DNA of 64,000 nt from assembly GCA_030844895.1 (NCBI GenBank), contig CM061229.1, positions 126,385,546-126,449,545 of the forward strand, written 5' to 3'. Source of the stretch: Ambrosia x helenae. Taxonomy: Eukaryota; Streptophyta; Magnoliopsida; Asterales; Asteraceae. Positions 20,296 to 30,091 of this stretch are shown piece by piece (position 1 is the stretch's first letter; every line of letters begins with the position of its first letter). The translations under genes were made by a program, and so were the position numbers. Under the pieces are notes generated by a model. The model had not been told where the DNA came from. It made no database searches and saw only the letters and a program-made list of their open reading frames with translations.

Positions 20296-23010
20296 ATGGG
20301 TATTTGCAGTTCTTCAACTAATAATATAGCTCCTTCCACCACTCAAAACCTTAGTTCAGGTACATAACTTACATCTTTAACTTGTTTGTTTTCTTATTTA
20401 AAAACACTAGCTGCGCTGCGGCGGCGCAGTTTATTACCCGTTTACCTTCCGTTGTTAGATTACAAGGCTGATGTATCAAGAACTATGTTCTTTATAAAAA
20501 AAGAAATTTTTTTATGAAATCTGTATGATTATTATCCATTTATTTATGGGTTTTGTGTTTACAGTTGACTTACTGTTATGTATGATTACATCTCAATCTT
20601 GTTCATTGACCATGCAAAGTTTGAACCTTTTTTACTTTTTATGATTCACTTTGCATAAATGTTTGTGGGTTCTGAGTATTCCGTTGACTTATCTTATAAT
20701 TTCATCTTAATTGTGTTGAAACCTGTTTTTCTTGATTTAGGGTTTTATTGTTTTAATTTAATCAAGATTTTGATGATACAGTAACAGGCAGTTCACATAC
20801 AACAACCAAAACAACCTCATCATCAATATCATCATCAGGAATCAGTAGTAATGTGTCTGGAAACAGCCAGTTTTCATCAGCAAGCAGTGGTGATGATCTT
20901 GGTCCTGATGGCCAGATCTTGCCTCATCCAAATCTTAGGGTTTATACCTTTTCTGAGCTCAAATCCGCTACGAAAAACTTCCGAAACGATACGATTTTAG
21001 GTGAGGGTGGGTTTGGTAAGGTTTATAAAGGCTGGATTGAAGAAAAATTTGGATCTAAACAACATGGAAGTAGTTCTGTAATTGCTGTCAAGAAGTTGAA
21101 CTCTGAGAGTATGCAAGGGATTGAAGAGTGGCAGGTAATTTGATGCGTGTACAACCGGTCATTGCATTATGTACAAGTTGGTAATGCGGGTTCGGGTTAC
21201 TTGATGAATATTGCACATTTGTTAGAATGTTGGTAAAGATGCACTTTTTGATAGGTTAAAGTTAGTGTTTACATCTTTTGAGTATTTAATTGCTTTTTTT
21301 GGAATGAAAAAGGTTGTGCAATGTGCATACCACCAACTCTTTAATTGGGATGCAACATGATTAAAACAAGAATGTTTTTTATTCCTTATTATTTTATTTT
21401 GTGAATGTGTGAGTTGATAATATATTGTTTGTGTAAATTTAATAATTTATCATTACGCTACGCGCCTCCAAAAGTTTTAGTTATGTTTTCTTACTGTTCA
21501 AAAAGTTCTAGATCCGTCATTGAAGGTTATTCTAATACAATAAATCTATGAACTTTGGCGCAGGCTGAGGTGAACTTCTTAGGAAGGCTTTCGCATCCGA
21601 ATCTTGTGAAACTTTTAGGATATTGTTATGAGGGCAAAGAGCTTTTACTTGTATATGAATTCATGCAACGTGGCAGCTTCGAGAACCACCTTTTCGGAAG
21701 TAAGGATCCTTACTTGGTTGTTAGTTGGTCATGGAATGTTTTATTTTATGAGGCTCTTTTATATGGTGTGCATATGTGTAATAAATGGAAACTTATTTGA
21801 GTGTTTTGACTTTTTTCAGGGGGGTCAACTGTTCAGCCACTTCCGTGGGATATACGGCTTAAGATTGCAATTGGAGCAGCTCGTGGGCTGGCATTTTTGC
21901 ACACTTCTGATAAGAAGGTTATTTATCGAGACTTTAAGGCGTCAAACATATTGCTTGATGGGGTAAGTTGAGCATTGTTGAATATATCTCATTCGTGAAT
22001 GATTGAGGGCCCCGTGATTGATTAATAACTTGGATCAATTTGGACGAACAACACGGAGTATGCACAGATTTGTGCAGACACACACTTAATACACACACTA
22101 ATATTCACACATAATATCGGTACAAGGTTGGGAATTTATACCCTTGTAAATATGGCAGTTATTTTAACCGACATCGCTAAACGACACAACTTTTCTAAAC
22201 GTTGTTACCTAATACATGGTTCTGACTTTTCTGTATGACTTTTATGTTCAGTTTGACTTTCTAAATTGACTCCAGTTTGACTTTCTGGATGACTTTTATG
22301 TTCAATGATTCTACATTTTATTTTAATCAAGGGAGTACCACTGACTCTCTGTTTTGTTTATATTTTGCAGTCGTATAATGCAAAGCTATCGGATTTTGGG
22401 CTGGCTAAAATGGCATCGGCTAGTCAATCGCATGTGACAACACGGGTCATGGGTACATATGGTTATGCTGCTCCTGAATATGTTACCACAGGTAAACTTA
22501 ATCATTTAAGTGTCACAAGACTCACAACACATTGCTAAACTTTGAATTTGTTTCTCAGGACATCTGTATGTGAAGAGTGATGTCTATGGTTTCGGCGTTG
22601 TGCTGGTTGAGATGCTAACAGGCATGCGGACACTTGACAATGGTCGCCCAGCTGCCCAAAGAAATCTAGTAGACTGGGTCAAGCCATATCTGTCCAACCG
22701 TAGGAAGTTGAAGAACATAATGGACCCACGGCTTGAAGGAAGATACCCTTCAAAAGCCGCAAGCCAGGTTGCACAACTAGCTCTCACGTGTCTTGGGAAT
22801 GAACAGAAAACCCGTCCATCAATGAAGGAAGTGGTGGCAACACTGGAACGAGTAGGTGATATCAAAGAAAGGCCAAAAGTGCCTAGAATACACAATTCAA
22901 GCCCTCGCTCGCCATACCCAAATGGTCAACAACCTTTGCGACATCGTTCACCGCTTCATGTTAAGGAAGATGTAAGCCAAAGGAGCCAAGATTCACCAAA
23001 AGGCTCATGA
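20296..23010 (+). CDS. Receptor-like cytoplasmic kinase, subfamily VII (PBL-type)
   Basis: A six-exon Ser/Thr kinase of 422 residues. Exons: 20296-20359, 20782-21134, 21564-21699, 21820-21962, 22371-22491 and 22559-23010, all with GT-AG junctions in consistent phase. It starts MGICSSS: Gly2 is a myristoylation site and Cys4 a likely palmitoylation site, so it should sit at the plasma membrane. A Ser/Thr-rich linker leads to the kinase domain: P-loop GEGGFGKV (about 95-102), Lys125 in AVKK, catalytic YRDFKASN (Asp222, the YRD variant usual in this subfamily) and DFG (240-242). All catalytic residues are present. Family members relay signals from cell-surface receptors in immunity and development; the specific partner cannot be told. 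The tail is Ser/Pro-rich. The first exon is tiny, which is why I set the start there. Confidence 0.93.
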
Positions 23011-23085
23011 TACATGTTAGTAATATACATATTTTTTTTTTTGTTTAATCTGATTGTGAACTTAACATACATATGTTGTTGCCAA

Positions 23086-23320
23086 AGGGTATGTAGCACA
23101 ATGGTATCAAGGTATTAAAATGGTGCCACTCCGAAGTGATGACGGTTCGAGTCCGGTTGTGGGCAAAAGGTGTAGATTTAGGTGGTTGTTTAAGTCCCAT
23201 TGTGGCAAATGGTGTAGATTTAAGTTGTTATATGGCTTGATTTTGTGAAGGTTTAAGATAACATTTTATTGTAAGCTTTATAAAATAGGTTTGAGCATGA
23301 TATAATTTATGTTAAAAAAA
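23086..23320 (+). mobile_element. tRNA-derived SINE-like sequence
   Basis: GTAGCACAATGG (23093-23104) and GGTTCGAGTCC (23144-23154) are spaced like RNA polymerase III boxes A and B. A tRNA-unrelated body follows in which GTGTAGATTTA is repeated. It lies just downstream of the kinase. Ends and target duplication are not clear, and there is no cloverleaf, so it is not a tRNA gene. Confidence 0.5.
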
Positions 23321-23845
23321 AAATTGGTGTTTAGTTTGTTTTATATGGGCACGGCTTATGAGACTGTTTGGTTAGTTTTATATGGACATTAAGTTATAAA
23401 AATGTTATAATACAAACACACACTGATAAGTAATATGTGATGGAATGTGTCTTGATGTCTTCCTCATGAGGTTGGGGTTTTAGTCCCATGTGGACAAAAT
23501 GTAGACTAATTAAACACCTGCCTTGGCCCCGATGGCCAGCACCCTCTCTTCTAACCATTAGGCTAGGTGGTATGGATTGGAGCCTCTAAGGGCTTCATTG
23601 CATCATATTAGCGCTACATAGGCAGTTGGTTCCAATAGCGCCCCACCTTTGTTTTTTAAATCGTTGGAGAAAAGAATAACGTGAAGTGAGGCCCGCAAAC
23701 TAGCCGTTGTTGCTCGTTAATGGGTTAGCAACTTGGTCAATGGCAACCCCCATTGGTGCTTAGGTAATGGGGAGGGAGGCACTATTGTTTGGGCTGAGGC
23801 GGAGAGGGGTGCGGGCCCATACCACCTTTTTTTTAACGGCAAATT

Positions 23846-24163
23846 TTATACCATCTTATTTTCACATAATCTTGTATTTGCAAGGATTTGAACTCACAAC
23901 CTCACATTTGTAAGGGGGACACCATACCACTAGACCAAGAGGTCATGGGTGAGCCCATACCACCTAGTCTTATAACTTGGGTTCAAGACTTTTTTCACTT
24001 CATTTTATACCATCTTATTTTCACATAACCTTGCATTTGCAAGGATTTGAAACCACAACCTCACATTTGTAAGGGGGACACCATACCACTAAACCAAAAG
24101 GTCATGGGTGAGCCCATACCACCTAGTCTTATAACTTGGGTTCAGGACTTTTTTTTCTCCCCT
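23846..24163 (-). repeat. Tandem duplication of a 159-bp unit with a tRNA-like head
   Basis: TTATACCATCTTATTTTCACA occurs at 23846 and again at 24005, and the following about 150 bp match closely. On the minus strand each unit carries a box A-like TGGTCTAGTGGTATGG and a box B-like GTTCAAATCC, so both are probably SINE-derived. Confidence 0.6.
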
Positions 24164-24361
24164 TAAACGGATCCAGCCATTATGTTCAACCCAATTAATT
24201 TGAGGGTAAAATTAAATTTGCAGCCATGTGTATTAAACATTAAAGAACTTTACATTGAAATCATCATGATTCATGACCATAACCAATTAAATAGTATATA
24301 GCTTTAATATAACGAGTGTCAGTATCGTAATGAACCAAACCGATACTAACTGAATAATTAC

Positions 24362-24690
24362 TTTTTTTTGAACGGTGACTTTCTTTAACTGTGTGGCAGA
24401 GATCATCACACCCGCCTCTTGGCATCCAGACTATGTTGTCTGAACCGGGTCCACGCTGGTACGGTGGGGACTACAGCGTTCGCCCGAAAACCGTACTGCC
24501 TCCACACGAGTTTCCTCGCTGGAGTAACAGCCGGATGAAAACCGGGTCAACTCAGATTCGAACCTGCGCAACTAATGGCTTACAGGTTTTCCTCTTCATT
24601 GCCTAATATCCATCAAATTATGACTTATGGAAATCGAACCCATGTCTCATAAATGAAAACAAAGGCCTCCTACCACTAGACCACAATTAA
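24362..24690 (-). mobile_element. SINE-like sequence, minus strand, possibly composite
   Basis: On the minus strand TGGTCTAGTGGTAGG and GGTTCGATTTCC (about 24640-24690) form a tRNA-like head. A second box B-like GGTTCGAATC lies near 24560, and the sequence ends in an A-run (complement at 24362-24369). A direct repeat TAATGGCTTACAGGTTTTCCT at about 24573 and 24687 suggests one SINE inserted at the end of another. Confidence 0.5.
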
Positions 24691-25069
24691 TGGCTTACAG
24701 GTTTTCCTTTTATTTTTTGTTATATAAGGTAAAAAAGAAACCTATAAGATCTTTGGCTAAGCCTGCTACATAAGGGTTTTTTTTTTTTTTTGCTTAACGA
24801 AATATATTTTATTTTTAGTTTTAATTTTAATTTTAAAAAAAAAGTAATAAAAAAGTAACGGAAAAATCAAAATCTAATTGCCTCAAAAGTCAAAACGCAA
24901 ACTTGATAGTTTTGAGTTTGACTTTGTTATACAAAATACAAATAACAAAACGCGTAGTATTCGTTTTTTAAACCCTAACTAACTATTCTTTTTGTATCTA
25001 CTTTCAGTATTTATTTTGTGAAAAAATGTCCTCATGTAATTAATATGAACACTTTTATTATTATTATTA

Positions 25070-26460
25070 CTAGCTGAATACCTCGGGAAGGTCCCGGGGT
25101 TGAAAAATCTAAAACCTAATTGACTAAACAATCACTTAATTAAGTTGCAACAGTTCAAAAACTTATCACATGATCCATATCTCTCTAATCTCTCACATTC
25201 AATAATTACATGTTTATAACATTTTAACCACTCCAATATTCCCTAACCTATAACCTAATCTATTAAATAATCACTAAACTAAGTTGCAACCAAGGTTTTC
25301 AGAACCGGACCGGACGTCGAACCGGACCCCCGGCCGGTTCACCGGTTCGACCGGTCCGACCGGTTCGACGAACCGGCCCAAAAAACAAAAAAAAAATTAA
25401 AAAAAATTAAAAAAATTAAAAAATCCGGTCCGACCGGTCCGGTTTCCGGTCCGACCGGCCGGTTTTCCGGTCCGACCGGCCGGTTCACCGGTTCAACCCC
25501 GGTTCGCTGCAAAAACGGTCCGACTACCCGAACCGGACCGGTCCAGGCCCCGGAGCCCGGTCCGACCGGCCGGTCCGGTCCGGTTTTCAAAACAATGGTT
25601 GCAACAGTTCAAACACTTATCATATCTCTCCAATTCCTCTCATTTAATCACGTGATATTCTAATCACTCCTATAACCTTAAACCTAACCTAACATAACAT
25701 AAAACCTAATCAACTAAGCAATCACTTAAGTTGTAACAATAATTCAATAACAATTCAAAAAATCCATAAAAAAAAACAATCTTAAGTTAAATTCATCAGA
25801 TAATTTTATAACAAAATTAAATTGATCAAATGTAAGACAAAAAAGAAAGAAGACGAACCTTGGTGGTGGAATTGGAGAATTAAAGCATTGATTACAGTAT
25901 GCATAAACAAAAATTGATTCACTCCCTTCATCTTCTCCCACAATAGAATCATTAATATCTTCATCCTCATCCCTCTCTCAATGTAGAACGCTTGTTCTGA
26001 TTTCGAATTCTTCATCTTATTGCAAACTTCTTAATTAGCCTTCTTTTCAGATCTCTAATATTTCAAATATAACAAAATCACTAAATTAGTTGTTACGTAA
26101 AATCTGGATATGGATCAAAATTGGAATAATAATCAAATTTTATAATCAAATAATCTACGTAAAACTATTCACAACTTTATTTAATAATAATAATAATAAT
26201 TACCGTATGAAGTAGAGAAACAGAGGTTTGAATTGCAAAGAAAGGATAAACAGCAGAGTGTTGTGTCATTTTTAGGGTTTGATGGTGAGAATATGGGGAT
26301 TATATATGATGATAGGTAGGGTTTTATGTGATTTAATTTTATTTAAAAAAGTTAAAAAATTAAAAAAATGCACCACATGATGCCACGTGGCATATTCAAG
26401 GGGTGGTTGAGGCCACCATTGCACGCCACGTCAGCATCTATGAATTCTTTTATATATATT
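25070..26460 (-). mobile_element. Non-autonomous Helitron, minus strand
   Basis: At 25070 the complement of a Helitron 3' end is seen: CTAG preceded, on the minus strand, by a hairpin CCCCGGGACCTTCCCGAGG-like sequence about 10 bases away, with A at 25069 as the target base. The 5' end is near 26455-26460 and abuts the next Helitron. It carries a hAT MITE (25291-25597). A few short ORFs resemble nothing known. Confidence 0.65.
25283..25605. mobile_element. hAT MITE rich in ACCGG repeats, target duplication GTTGCAAC
   Basis: The body (25291-25597) starts CAAGGTTTTCAGAACCGG and, read from the other end, CATTGTTTTGAAAACCGG. The 8-bp GTTGCAAC flanks it on both sides (25283-25290, 25598-25605). 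The interior is almost entirely built from GGTCCGACCGG and GGCCGGTT words around an A-rich core near 25380-25425, making it strongly self-complementary. Confidence 0.85.
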
Positions 26461-26639
26461 AACTAGGTATTAGTTGCCCGCGCTTCGCCGCGGGTGCGGC
26501 TGTTGTGCGAAACGCGGCGGGAGCTCCTGTTGCGTTGAGTGTTTGGCGGATGTTAAAGATCGCGCGTTGCTGTGGGAGCTCCTGTTGCGTGGAGGGTTTC
26601 GTGCACATAAAAGATAATATTAAGTGACTGTTATTCTTG

Positions 26640-27261
26640 CATGAGCTTCAAAAAAATACTCGCGGCTAAAAGCTAAAAGTTTGGTGGTCAAAGTTTGAAA
26701 TCCTACAAGCTAAAATTTTGGCCAAAGTGCAATGCAAGTTTAAAAAATTTGAGTGGTCAAAGTTTGAAATCCTAAAAGCTAAAAGTTTGGTGGTCAAAGT
26801 TTGAAATCCCAAAAGCTAAAAGTTTGGTGGTCAAATTGGAAGAAAATAAAGTTAAGCTAAAAGTTAGTGGCCAAAGTTTTAAATCTTAAAAGCTAAAAGT
26901 TTGTTCGTCTAAGTTTGGAGGTCAAATTAGAAGAAAATAAAGTTAACCTAAAAGTTAGTGGCGGAAATAAAGTTAACGTAAAAGTTAGTGGCCAATATAT
27001 ATATTAGGTGGTCAAATTAGAAGAAAATAAAGTTAAGCTAAAAGTTAGTGGCCAAAGTTTTAAATCCTAAAAGCTAAAAGTTTGTTGGTCTAAATTTGGT
27101 GGTCAAATTAGAAAAAAATAAAGTTAATCTAAAAGTTAGTGGCGGAACTAAAGTTAACGTAAAAGTTAGTGGTCAATATATATATTAAAACAATAAAGTT
27201 AAGCTAAAAGTTAGTTGCCAAAGTTTTAAATCCTAAAAGTTAAAAGTTTGTTGGTCTAATT
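26640..27261 (+). repeat. Degenerate tandem repeats inside the second Helitron
   Basis: Words such as AGCTAAAAGTTTGGTGGTCAA and AAAGTTAACGTAAAAGTTAGTGG recur at irregular spacing of about 60-140 bp. No coding potential is visible. Confidence 0.7.
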
Positions 27262-28157
27262 TTTTTTAAGCATAATTTCGATTTTATTTAAAACAAAAGA
27301 CGAAATTTACATTACAATAGAAGGTAGACGGGCAACAAGCTGCGCCACCACCCCTTTCTGAATTGCAAACCCTAGCCTACTAAAGACAAATTCTTGCCCT
27401 CCTGGAGATGAACTATTGTTGTGGACGACTTGTTGGACCCTGGTCAAGAAACGAATAGCTTCTGGCGCTAGGGAGCCAAAGGTATCAAAGGCCAAAGGGA
27501 TAAAAACATGTTGGTTCTCTGCACAAGCTTTAGCATGCTTATCTACTTTCATCGATTCCGCCTTTCTCGATGCTTGCCCAGCTACAAACCCTGTTTCCCT
27601 TAACCTAACCAAAGGAGATACACCTGTGAGGTCCACGCAAGCATGTTTCCCCTTCTCCCAACCAAAGACCAGCAGATCTGCTGGTCGCAGGGTGGATCTC
27701 CCTTCTGCAAGGTCGGTAAGAAAATTTACAGGGGCCTCCTTTTTGGCAGAAATCCCAGCTCTTCTCAGGATGTCCCACAAAACGTCCCTCACCCAGTCAT
27801 GTCGGTATTTGAACCCAGGGAGCTCTTTGCAATGAATTGCGTGCTCCCCATATTTATCCATGCAAGCTTTACGACAGATGGGGCATGTATCATCTTCCGG
27901 ATACATAGGGATCATCAACCGGTACTTGAGTATAGCCCTGTACTCCATTGCAGACATGCATTGACCCAAACCCTCAATCGGAATAACGGTCAAAAAATCC
28001 TGAGCATTGACCCAATCACCGCCTTCTGGCGGGAGGAGAACTCAAAAACTTCTCCCAGGCTCTGAGCAGTTTTGCTAAAAAGAGCATTCGCCAAAGTTTT
28101 TTGTGGCTTTGAGGGGGCGGTGTCCTTATTAGAAAAACCGCTAAGATCAAAGTCCGG
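27262..28157 (-). pseudogene. 5'-truncated LINE-type reverse-transcriptase C-terminal fragment with poly(A)
   Basis: A 228-codon minus-strand frame (27307-27993) looks like the C-terminal region of plant LINE-type reverse transcriptases: a CPICRKAC-x8-HAIHC zinc-binding motif, then HDWVRDVLWDILRRAG, RPADLLVFGW, CVDLTGVSP and an AFDTFG motif. Upstream, another frame continues the similarity (KTAQSLGEVFEFSSRQ), so there is a break near 28000. On the minus strand AATAAA is followed by a run of eight A (complement at 27266-27273), showing retroposition with a poly(A) tail. No catalytic motif is present. It lies within a Helitron. Confidence 0.65.
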
Positions 28158-28237
28158 GAGAAATAAAGTTAACGTAAAAGTTAGTGGCCAATATATATAT
28201 TAAAACAAAGACACTGTTGAAGTGTCTTTGTATTAAT

Positions 28238-29419
28238 ATATAATAGAGTAAATTGCCAAAATGGCCACTCAGGTTTGGCCCAAAATGCTTGTTTGGTCAG
28301 TTATCTTTTTTTTTTTGTGCCAAAAGCACCCCTCAGAGATTGAAAATTGCCATTTTGGCCCATATTTAATAGAGTTTCTAACTGAGTATTGAAAGTCAGT
28401 TAAGTATGAGGGGCAATTTCGTCCTTTCAACTCACTCCTTCTTCCTCATCATTTTCTTCAACCTACCTGCACCCACCCCTCCTTCCACAACTCCACCATC
28501 CTCTCCTTTCTCTCTCTTTAATTAATTAATTAATCCAACTGAATAAATAACAAATCTTTACTCACAATAACGAAGTAAACAGCAACAAGAAAAAAGGAGG
28601 TGGGCTCCCGGCGGTTCAAGGCGGAGCTCCGGCGGCCGCTGATCTAAAACATCCACACACGTGTCTGCTTCTTCATCTCACACCCACACCCCTTTACCCA
28701 ACCCTATTATTGATAGAGCAGGAGAGAGAGAGCCGAAGGAAAGGCGTCGGCTTTGGTCTTTGACTAGCCGACGCGTCTGGTCTGGTGACCCTCCGGTGAC
28801 TGCAAATGAAGGTGGTGGAGAAGAAGACATTCGATCGGGTCAGACTTGATGTTAGAGGTAAAACCCCCAAACCCCACTTTTACCCTTCTATGAATACTCT
28901 CCTGCTTCCAATCAGTCAGAGTCAAACCAATTAGGGTTTGCAATTGAGTTTTCTGTTTTCCAAACCAATGGAAGAGACGATGACGAGTCAGAAATCAACA
29001 CAAGAGTTAGCGATTGAGGGGCAAAAGCATTTGGAAGACACAATAGAGTCAGCATTTCAAATATTATCATCAATGAACGATGAACTCTGTAACCCTAATT
29101 TCTGGTCCACTTCTTCTCCATCTACCCTAAACCTTGAATTGTAGTTGATGTAATAGAAGCCAGCTATGGAAGAAGCAATGGTGATAATAATAGGTTTGGG
29201 GGTTTTTATATGGAGAAGATGAAGTATAGATGAAAGGATGAAATTGCCCCTCATACTTAACTGACTTTCAATACTCAGTTAGAAACTCTGTTAAATATGG
29301 GCCAAAATGGCAATTTTCAATCTCTGAGGGGTGCTTTTGGCACAAAAAAAAGATAACTGACCAAACAAGCATTTTGGGCCAAACCTGAGGGGCCATTTTG
29401 GCAATTTACTCTATATAAT
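28238..29419. mobile_element. Pack-MULE-like element with about 185-bp terminal inverted repeats
   Basis: 28245-28429 and 29232-29412 are inverted copies of each other with only a few differences; the terminus is AGAGTAAATTGCCAAAATGG. They bracket about 800 bp of unrelated, gene-like sequence. ATATAAT flanks both ends (28238-28244, 29413-29419); a Mutator-type duplication would be about 9 bp, and the A/T-rich target blurs the count. Long inverted repeats around host gene pieces are characteristic of Pack-MULEs. There is no transposase. Confidence 0.7.
28968..29144 (+). pseudogene. Captured N-terminal fragment resembling Mediator subunit 30
   Basis: From the ATG at 28968 a 58-residue frame reads through ELAIEGQKHLEDTIESAFQ and SSMNDELCNP. 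I recognise these as the conserved start of plant Mediator complex subunit MED30, recalled from family knowledge and not searched. It then stops shortly after, whereas the full protein is much longer. It lies between the two long inverted repeats of a transposable element together with a probable 5' leader. It is therefore most likely a captured first exon and not a working gene. Confidence 0.5.
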
Positions 29420-29489
29420 ATATAGATAATAGATTAATAGATAGATTAATAGATTATTATTATTATAGTGACGGGTGACCTGCTTTTTC

Positions 29490-29947
29490 ACTATGTTCCA
29501 GAGTTTCATTAAAGGAAGGAACCGAAAAGAAAGTGAAGGAATCGAAGGGAAAGTGAAAAATAAGTGTGTTCCAGAGTTTCATTAAAAGAAAGGAGTGGAT
29601 AAAATGGGAGGAAGTTAAAGGAAAATTATTGCTTAAAATCTTCCTTCCAAAATGGAAGGAAATAGAAGGAGAGGAAAGTTATCAATTAAAATGTTTTGTT
29701 ATTTACTATTTTATCCATCTATTTAATCTAATATAAAACCCAACAAGGGTATTATTGTATAATTAAACATTTCTTTTCCCTTCCTTTCAACTCGGGAACA
29801 CATAAAATTTTTATTTTCTTTTCCTTTCTTTCGAACTCGGGAACACAAAATAAAGTTATATATTTCTTTTCCTTACCGTTCTTTTCTGTCCTAAATCTCC
29901 TTTCTATTCTTTTCTTTCCGCTAGAAAACTCGGGAACACAGTGTTTG
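29490..29947. mobile_element. MITE-like inverted-repeat sequence
   Basis: TGTTCCAGAGTTTC at about 29494 (and again at 29572) is matched in reverse by AAAACTCGGGAACACA near 29925-29940, with further CTCGGGAACACA copies at about 29790 and 29836. The interior is rich in GGAAAG/CTTTCC words. Borders and target duplication are uncertain. Confidence 0.4.
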
Positions 29948-30091
29948 TTCACCATATGAATGATGAACGAAATCGGGCACACTGAAGCTGCCGGCATCTC
30001 CGATCTCTGATGCCGACATTCGATCTGGTTTTCCGATCACCATTTCACCCACTAAACGCAAACTAAAACGCTCCTTTATCTCTCCACAACC

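Larger units (their letters stand above)
26463..28243 (-). mobile_element. Second Helitron, minus strand, carrying a retroposed reverse-transcriptase fragment
   Basis: The complement of its 3' end lies at 26463 (CTAG, with A before it), followed by a hairpin CCCGCGCTTCGCCGCGGG at about 26478-26495. Its probable 5' end is near 28243, where a small GACACT/AGTGTC hairpin lies at 28210-28226. It directly abuts the Helitron at 25070-26460. Its body consists of degenerate AAAGCTAAAAGTT-type repeats interrupted by the insertion at 27262-28157; the same repeat motif resumes on both sides. Confidence 0.6.

Noticed and set aside
23093..23160. tRNA gene downstream of the kinase
   Set aside because: The acceptor stem and anticodon arm do not pair; only the promoter boxes remain.
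25339..25590. 83-codon minus-strand ORF rich in Gly/Pro/Arg
   Set aside because: It is the translation of the ACCGG-type repeats inside a MITE.
27416..28065. Plus-strand protein-coding gene
   Set aside because: These frames are the reverse of the reverse-transcriptase fragment on the minus strand and show no family resemblance.
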